From contig JAJKFL010000006.1 in NCBI GenBank assembly GCA_021186555.1, forward strand, positions 28,517,478 to 28,581,477: 64,000 bases of DNA, written 5' to 3'. The DNA is from Reticulitermes speratus (taxonomy: Eukaryota > Arthropoda > Insecta > Blattodea > Rhinotermitidae). The notes beneath the pieces are model-generated. The model worked only from the letters and a program-made list of their open reading frames with translations. It had not been told where the DNA came from and ran no database searches. Shown piece after piece: positions 58,975 to 64,000 of this stretch. Both the position numbers and the translations under genes were made by a program. How positions within the stretch are numbered: the first letter of the stretch is position 1; each line of letters opens with the position of its first letter.

Positions 58975-59170
58975 ATCTTGATTTTAGGCTTCCGCCGCGA
59001 TGTTAATAAGATCTGCGCTGTTCTGGAATATTACGCGGCGTCATGTGGTAATTGGTTCCCGACGTTTCGGTACAACGTATCGGTCCCATCTTCAAGGGTC
59101 AAGAGTCCGAGAAAAAAAACAATTACCACACGACGCCGCGTAATATCCCAGAAGAGCGCAGATCTTTGGC
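58975..59170. repeat. Foldback element with a hammerhead-like core
   Basis: Inverted arms: CTGCGCTGTTCTGGAATATT, ACGCGGCGTCATGTGG and ACGACGCCGCGTAATATCCC, AGAAGAGCGCAG. Minus copy (59056-59099): CCC, UUGAAGA, GGGAC...GUACC, GAAA, CGUC, GGG. C3 is U. The plus copy is degraded. The flank GGCTTCCGCCGCGATGTTAA links it to the element at 63.8 kb. Confidence 0.65.
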
Positions 59171-59423
59171 ATGAGTCTGTTCGAATATAGACAATATTAT
59201 TCAGAATTGGGTAACCGATGGAAGAAGCAGCAACAGTGATTATTTTGGGTTCATAGGGAAGACCTTACCTAAAATTGGTAACTTATTAAGGCTCTGGCAC
59301 GGTAACCGAATCCAGTCCAGTAGGTCGGATGGAGTTCTGACAACTATGATACTGCAACTGTGTTCCAGCAGTTTAACTCGCCTCGACTGAACTCGATGTG
59401 TTCAGTGTGACAGATGTACACAA

Positions 59424-59636
59424 GTGGCAGATTGGTCTGCCTTTGCAGTACATGATCAGATTCGATTCGATCGATTCGCTTCGATTCGAGTCAGCTTCAG
59501 TTATCGTGCCGTCAAGATGACAACTAATTTATCAGTGCTCAACTCGAAGAAACAATGCGGAGTATTGTGGTGGGAAAGTAAGTTGTCCGATAAACGAGTG
59601 TCACAGATAAGCGGAGATGGCCATCGTAAGACATGA
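59424..59636 (+). other. Unrecognised ORF after a GATTC-rich tract
   Basis: GATTCGATTCGATCGATTCG (59461) and CTTCGATTCGAG precede an initiator-like TCAGTT (59496) and the ATG in GTCAAGATGACA (59515). The frame ends SKLSDKRVSQISGDGHRKT. It may be a repeat 5' end. I cannot identify it. Confidence 0.2.
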
Positions 59637-59690
59637 ATTCTGCACAGAATTTACAAACTCTGTCTCAAGGTCACCACGAATTACCCTCAG

Positions 59691-59960
59691 AATAAAGGTA
59701 AAGCTCACGCCATGACATGCCTAACCAGGCAGAGGGCGGAAGTGGAGGTATAGCTCCAACCCATTCGCAAGTTCGGCGCTAGAGGGCGGGTGGGTGCTCA
59801 GCACAACTCCCCCGCCGTTTTACCCCTGGGAGTGACCGCTACCCATTGTACAGGGGGCTGGATGGACCTCGGAACCGTTCTGGAGGGGCAGGGAAAATCT
59901 CGCACCTACCGGGCTTCGATTCCGCGAACCGTAGCAAGTCACAATACCGACCCTCCGAAA
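59691..59960 (-). mobile_element. SINE-E copy 4
   Basis: On the minus strand GGTTCGCGGAATCGAAGCCC (box B-like), GGTAGCGGTCACTCCCAGGG, TGGAGCTATACCTCCACTTC and GAGCTTTACCTTTATT. GC-rich and fairly well kept. Confidence 0.6.
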
Positions 59961-60116
59961 CATTGTACAGAAAGGACAATTGTGAAGCACACTAAAGCAG
60001 ACGTTGAACTAGAAGCACAGCGGACTCTGCCTGCAAAAATTGAGTGACAATCTTTTTAGCAGTGATGTGATAAACGCTGTATATTTTCAAGCTTGGTAAC
60101 GTAATTTTTCAGATAA

Positions 60117-60464
60117 ATGTTTCATTTAACGAGGTTAAAAATAAAAAAAAACATCTACCTGTTACATAAGGAGAACACATCCCTTCTTGCTATTATAATG
60201 AAACCTATGGGACAAACCATCACACTTTATGGACAGCTCTGTCAGCAAAACATGTTTATAGACCACTATTTGATAGGCCAAATAAAAACCAAAGTTGTTT
60301 GGAGATTTACGGCAACTGTTCTTGCTGCAACTGAAGCACCAAACATAGAGAACAAACAACTGGCGACCTGCTTATTTTACTGTTCCTCTCGGGAGTACCT
60401 GAAGAGGTGTTACGTGTTACAGCACGGGCTGGGCTCGAAGATAATGGCCTACAAGAATCCCTGA
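60117..60464 (+). other. Unrecognised 115-codon ORF
   Basis: The longest plus frame in this region (MKPMGQTITLYGQLC, VWRFTATVLAATEAPN, SSREYLKRCYVLQHGLG). I recognise no domain, signal peptide or splice context, and chance or repeat origin is likely. Confidence 0.2.
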
Positions 60465-60974
60465 TGGTTCAACACAGAGCAATTCGTTAATCGATTTCAT
60501 GAAAAGTGTTCAAACTCCAATACATGTGAACAGAAGAACTGAAAGAAGCCGTAAGAAATGCATCTGTAAACATTACTCCTACTTCAGGCAAGAACAGTGG
60601 GAACACGTGTGAATAAGTAGTTCGACAAACTCTGAGTCTCGGAACTTGCCCAATAGGCGTAATCCTCAATCTAAAGGAAACCGAAGAAAATTACTTCTTT
60701 AAAGACAGACGGCTATCTCGGCGAATTCATCGTTACTTTGAGTTGTAAGAAAGATTTGAGCATTTATGGTTCATTTAAAGATTAGCTCAGACAGAGACAG
60801 GGAATAGTATTATCTCTGAAGGACGGATAATTACTTGGGCGTCTATCAGCTTATCATCCTGTATCTTCTCCAAAAAGTTACACTTTATCCCTTCAGCTGC
60901 GTTTACAAGAACCTTAATGCATTTAATCAGCTGTAGGATTACACAGAGTCAAGGAGGAGAGGAATATCCTACAT

Positions 60975-61231
60975 ATAATAAAAAGAAGAAAGGCTAACTG
61001 GATTCGTCACATCTTGCGTAGAAACTGCCTTCTAAAACACGTGATTGAAGGAAAGTTAGAAGGAAGGATAGAAATGACGGGAAGACGAGGAAGAAGGCGT
61101 AAGCAGCTACTTGATGACCTTAAGGATAAGAAAAGATACTGGAAATTGGAACAGGAAGCACTAGATCGCACCCTGTGGAGAACTCACTTTGGAAGAGGCT
61201 ACGGACATATCGTAAGACTACGGAATGAATG
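60975..61231 (+). mobile_element. LINE C-terminus fragment (ALDRTLW type)
   Basis: One open frame reads KANWIRHILRRNCLLKHVIE, GKLEGRIEMTGRRGRRRKQL, LDDLKDKKRYWKLEQEALDR, TLWRTHFGRGYGHIVR. This is the conserved end of a non-LTR retrotransposon ORF2, truncated at its 5' side. An (AATG)n tail follows. A decayed relative is at 9.1 kb. Confidence 0.8.
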
Positions 61232-61839
61232 AATGAGGAAACCTTCAAGAAAATTATACCGTAGTGTCTGCTTTAGTTTCCCAGGAATTCCATAAAAATG
61301 CGGGCAAAGCTGATGAGTGCGTTCCTGAGCGCTGCAGTCACAGTTGTCAATTACTCTGTCTGGCCCACTGCGACCATTCCGTTCCATGGAGTTATTCGTA
61401 CGACCAGAACATTGTGAGCCGATCTCATGGACTTGATTTCCCTTGTGAGTTATTTGACTATTATCACTAATTCTCCATTACAAAAGGCGTTTATTAATGG
61501 GCAAAGAATATACGAAATGACTAAGTACTTTCAAGCACGAATTTCTTCCAAATAATACATAAAAATTCATATCCTACCTTACAGCAAACACGCTGCTTGC
61601 CATTACAAAGACAAATTTCTTAAAACCGTTGAAGAGCAAATCGTCATTTATTGTGCGTATCTTAACAAATACATAAAAGCACTGTGATAGCAAAACTCAC
61701 TTTTTAAATGTTAAGGTCTCTCGTAAACATATCTTAATTAATGTGCTTTGAAGGGCTAAAATACGTTTTATAAACTTAATATAATAAATGTGTATGTTTT
61801 TGTTCAACCGTGAAATATAAATGTGTCCATTGTAGCAGG

Positions 61840-62146
61840 GGGGCACGCGGTGGCGCAGTTGGTTGAGGCACTGCGCTACAAGCCGGAAGGTTGCGGGTTC
61901 GATTCCCGATGGTGTCATTGGAATTTTTCATTGATATAATCCTTCCGGTCGCACTATGGCCCTGGGGTCTACTCAGTCTCCAACAGAAATGAGTACCAGG
62001 AGTATTTCCTGGGGGTAAAGGCGGCCGGTGCGTAGGGCTGACAACCTTACCACCATCATGTGCCGATTGTCTAGAAATCTGGGAGCCTCAACCTCCTGGA
62101 CCCTAAGGGCCTGTCCAGGCCTGTGATGGGATTGCTTTACCTTTTA
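61840..62146 (+). mobile_element. SINE-B copy 5 (best preserved)
   Basis: Head GCGGTGGCGCAGTTGGTTGA and box B GGGTTCGATTCCCG are intact. The body includes CTGGGGTCTACTCAGTCTCC and GTGCCGATTGTCTAGAAA, ending ATTGCTTTACCTTTTA. CCATTGTAGCAGG is duplicated exactly at 61827-61839 and 62147-62159. Confidence 0.93.
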
Positions 62147-62216
62147 CCATTGTAGCAGGATTCTGTCACTGAAAATTTAGGGATATGGGAGGGTTGCTGT
62201 TATCACGGATTTTAAA

Positions 62217-62644
62217 TTGACAGTAAATCTTCTTTATGAGATCCACATATTTGCAATAGCTATAGATTATTGGAACTGGAGGGGAAATGTAACTTGTCAA
62301 TTTTTCTTGGTGCACTTTGGTAGACTTCTGTTGTTGGTACAGCAATGTCGGTCAGGTGGCTTTTCTCTTGCTTTCTTGTCAGCGATATATCTTGCTTTTT
62401 GTGGCTTATTTTCTGTTCCAATAAGATACTGCAGGTCCTTTTTCCAACTTCATATGTGGTAAATAGTTGTGACTTTTATGGATTCGGTCTGGACTTTAAA
62501 TTTCAGTACCACCAATTGGTGGACGTGTTTGTTTTCCTAGCTAGTATTGTAGTGTATTTTGTGAAGGTTATGGCTTATAACAAATCTTATTTTTTCTGGA
62601 GATTGTGTTTTGGTTGGGTGTTAAAGGCGGTCCCTTATTTTTAA
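62217..62644 (+). other. T/G-rich open frames, unrecognised
   Basis: Two overlapping frames (62217-62462, 62345-62644) are rich in F, L, V and C because the strand is T/G-rich. They look like membrane segments only through composition. I see no family. Confidence 0.2.
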
Positions 62645-62845
62645 GAAGGAACATAGAAGACAAGTGTCTAAAAATAGAGCGCCCAGGAAAATATCCAGAC
62701 CCAAGCTGGATCAAGTAACTGAAATATTTAGTATATACGTGTATGTGACACGTAACGAAAGCCTACGTGATTTAGATTATTCTACAAGCCACTAAGTACT
62801 CTAATGGTAATAAAATCATGTGATCAGAATTTAAAGACCAGGAAT

Positions 62846-63010
62846 ATATACAGAATTTGATGGGGGAAATTCTTGGAAAATGACTACTTGGAAGACACAA
62901 GAAATGGGAGGATAATATTAAAACTGATTCAGAAAACAGTTATAAGAATGGAAGCTTGTTGTTGCTAGCTCAGGATCGTGTCCAATCGCGGGCTTCACTG
63001 GTTTGAATTT
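62846..63010 (+). pseudogene. LINE C-terminus remnant (WEDNIK type)
   Basis: Reads MGEILGK*LLGRHKKWEDNI, KTDSENSYKNGS, LLLLAQDRVQSRASLV before a stop. WEDNIK.D and LAQDR..RAL mark the same family as the 14.3-kb fragment. One internal stop. Confidence 0.6.
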
Positions 63011-63761
63011 GTTATGTGACGTAAAAAGTGGAAAATTATATTGTAGATGATGTTATTGATAAGGATACTAATTTCCCGTTTATTTTTCCGGTTTTTACAA
63101 AATAAGCTCAAATAAAATAATGAAATTCTTATCCCTTATATGACATAATATTTTAAATTTTTACGTAATATTTTAACTAGTTCGTATGACATAATTGTCT
63201 TCCATATACATCTTTAATAAGCTTCATAAAAAATACAATAATAGCAGAACACTTTGATCTCTTAAAGGAAGGACGGTGCCTCAAAACCTCGCATCGTCAC
63301 AAAGTCTGGATCTGCTCATTTAAAACAGGGTTTTGTTAGTACATACACAAACCTAGGCAGCATGGCAAACTCATAAACCCCCTTTTTTTCCTTCAGAAAA
63401 AACCGTAGGGTATAAATGAAATAAAGGAAGAACCGCGTTAAGTGACTTTGCGTGAATCATGGAACATCATGTGGATGTGAGCATGCTTAGCAGAATTTTA
63501 CCACTGAGACATCTGCCGTCTTTAAGTAGCACACATACAGAGCTTCAGAACTTAACAATAAACTGTATAATTTGCTGCACTTCACATATTTCTACCTTCA
63601 ACACAGCCAATGCTCTAAATATTTAAATTTTAAATAAAATTTCGACTTGCACTGCGTTGTACAAGCAATAAAACCTACAATGAAGGCAATACTTCTCCTT
63701 CAAACAAATCTATATACAGGAAATCAAGTTACATGTACACATTTAGGCTTATGATCAAGCT

Positions 63762-64000
63762 ATCGTCATCTGTGGTCTTTTGGGTGATTACACGGCGTCG
63801 TGAGGAAATTATTTACCGACGTTTCGGGACAACGTGTCAGTCCCATCTTCACGGTCTTTCCTTCGTGGAATATCGACCGTGAAGATGGGACCGACACGTT
63901 GTCCCGAAACGTCGGTAAATAATTACCTCACGACGCCGTGTAATCACCCAAAAGACCACAGATTACATCAACATCGCGGCGGAAGCCGGAAATCAAAGTT
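63762..64000. repeat. Foldback with head-to-head hammerhead-like pair (runs off the edge)
   Basis: Long, almost identical arms: TGTGGTCTTTTGGGTGATTA, CACGGCGTCGTGAGG and CTCACGACGCCGTGTAATCA, CCCAAAAGACCACAG. Minus copy (63814-63855) and plus copy (63876-63917) both read ACC, GUGAAGA, GGGAC...GUCCC, GAAA, CGUC, GGU. Stems I and II pair in both. Both carry G at the conserved C3. The end shares GCGGCGGAAGCC with the 59-kb element. Confidence 0.8.

Noticed and set aside
62217-62644. Membrane protein gene
   Set aside because: The hydrophobic translation follows from T/G-rich composition; there is no conserved motif, splice context or partner frame.

Overview
The window reads as intergenic or intronic DNA from a large, AT-rich, repeat-laden arthropod genome. 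I see no bacterial gene organisation, no intact host gene and no rRNA. The tRNA-Leu-like SINE heads, the LINE C-terminal motifs (WEDNIK..., RRYWKL..ALDRTLWRT..GRGYG) and the repeat at the left edge (FYDDELLAPRPTP... / LRARHAVVTGT) resemble repeats I remember from cockroach and termite genomes. Blattodea is therefore my best guess, but it rests on recall and not on a search. Nearly all open frames are short and shadow repeats. The two frames most like host coding sequence are 24754-25092 (+), which directly follows a strong splice acceptor, and 37059-37298 (+).

Layout. 0-10 kb: a frameshifted repeat-derived frame, a foldback element with hammerhead-like cores (2.2-2.5 kb), a 5'-truncated LINE with a 13-bp target duplication (3.7 kb), a hAT-type MITE with a perfect 8-bp target duplication (5.0-5.3 kb), SINE-A and the first GCGCGTTCGC-family repeat (6.7-7.2 kb). 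10-24 kb: a mariner-like transposase remnant, more SINE-A copies (one set nested), several GCGCGTTCGC-family copies, foldbacks, and a CpG-rich TATA-containing segment (18.7-19.0 kb). 24-40 kb: the candidate terminal exon, SINE families A, B, C and E, a triplicated 15-bp repeat carrying consensus splice donors, hammerhead-like motifs and a Penelope-like (PLE) protein fragment. 40-50 kb: a 50-bp alternating satellite, a decayed LINE reverse transcriptase (44.1-45.5 kb), tandem repeats and an internally deleted pogo/Tigger transposon with perfect 29-bp inverted repeats. 50-64 kb: SINE-B copies, three foldback elements with hammerhead-like cores, and LINE 3' ends.

The most interesting system is a dispersed set of at least 17 type I hammerhead-ribozyme-like motifs at 13 loci: CUGANGA, then stem II, then GAAA, then a minimal palindromic stem III (ACGU or ACAUGU), with stem I arms that match across the motif. 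Many sit as head-to-head inverted pairs inside foldback elements. The copy at 58243-58285 keeps every core base. Hammerheads of this kind are known from Penelope-like retroelements and animal retrozymes. A PLE protein fragment at 35.5 kb makes a PLE origin plausible here.

How the parts interact: several repeat families appear to have been mobilised by the same kinds of machinery. SINE-B, -D and -E share a CTTTACCTTT-type 3' end, suggesting one LINE partner. The GCGCGTTCGC repeat disperses a perfect GCGCATGCGC palindrome (the NRF-1/Ewg type of site). Elements are nested: SINE in SINE at 23.0-23.3 kb, and a hammerhead foldback inside a GCGCGTTCGC repeat at 58.1-58.35 kb. Everything was read by eye, so boundaries are approximate unless a target duplication is quoted.
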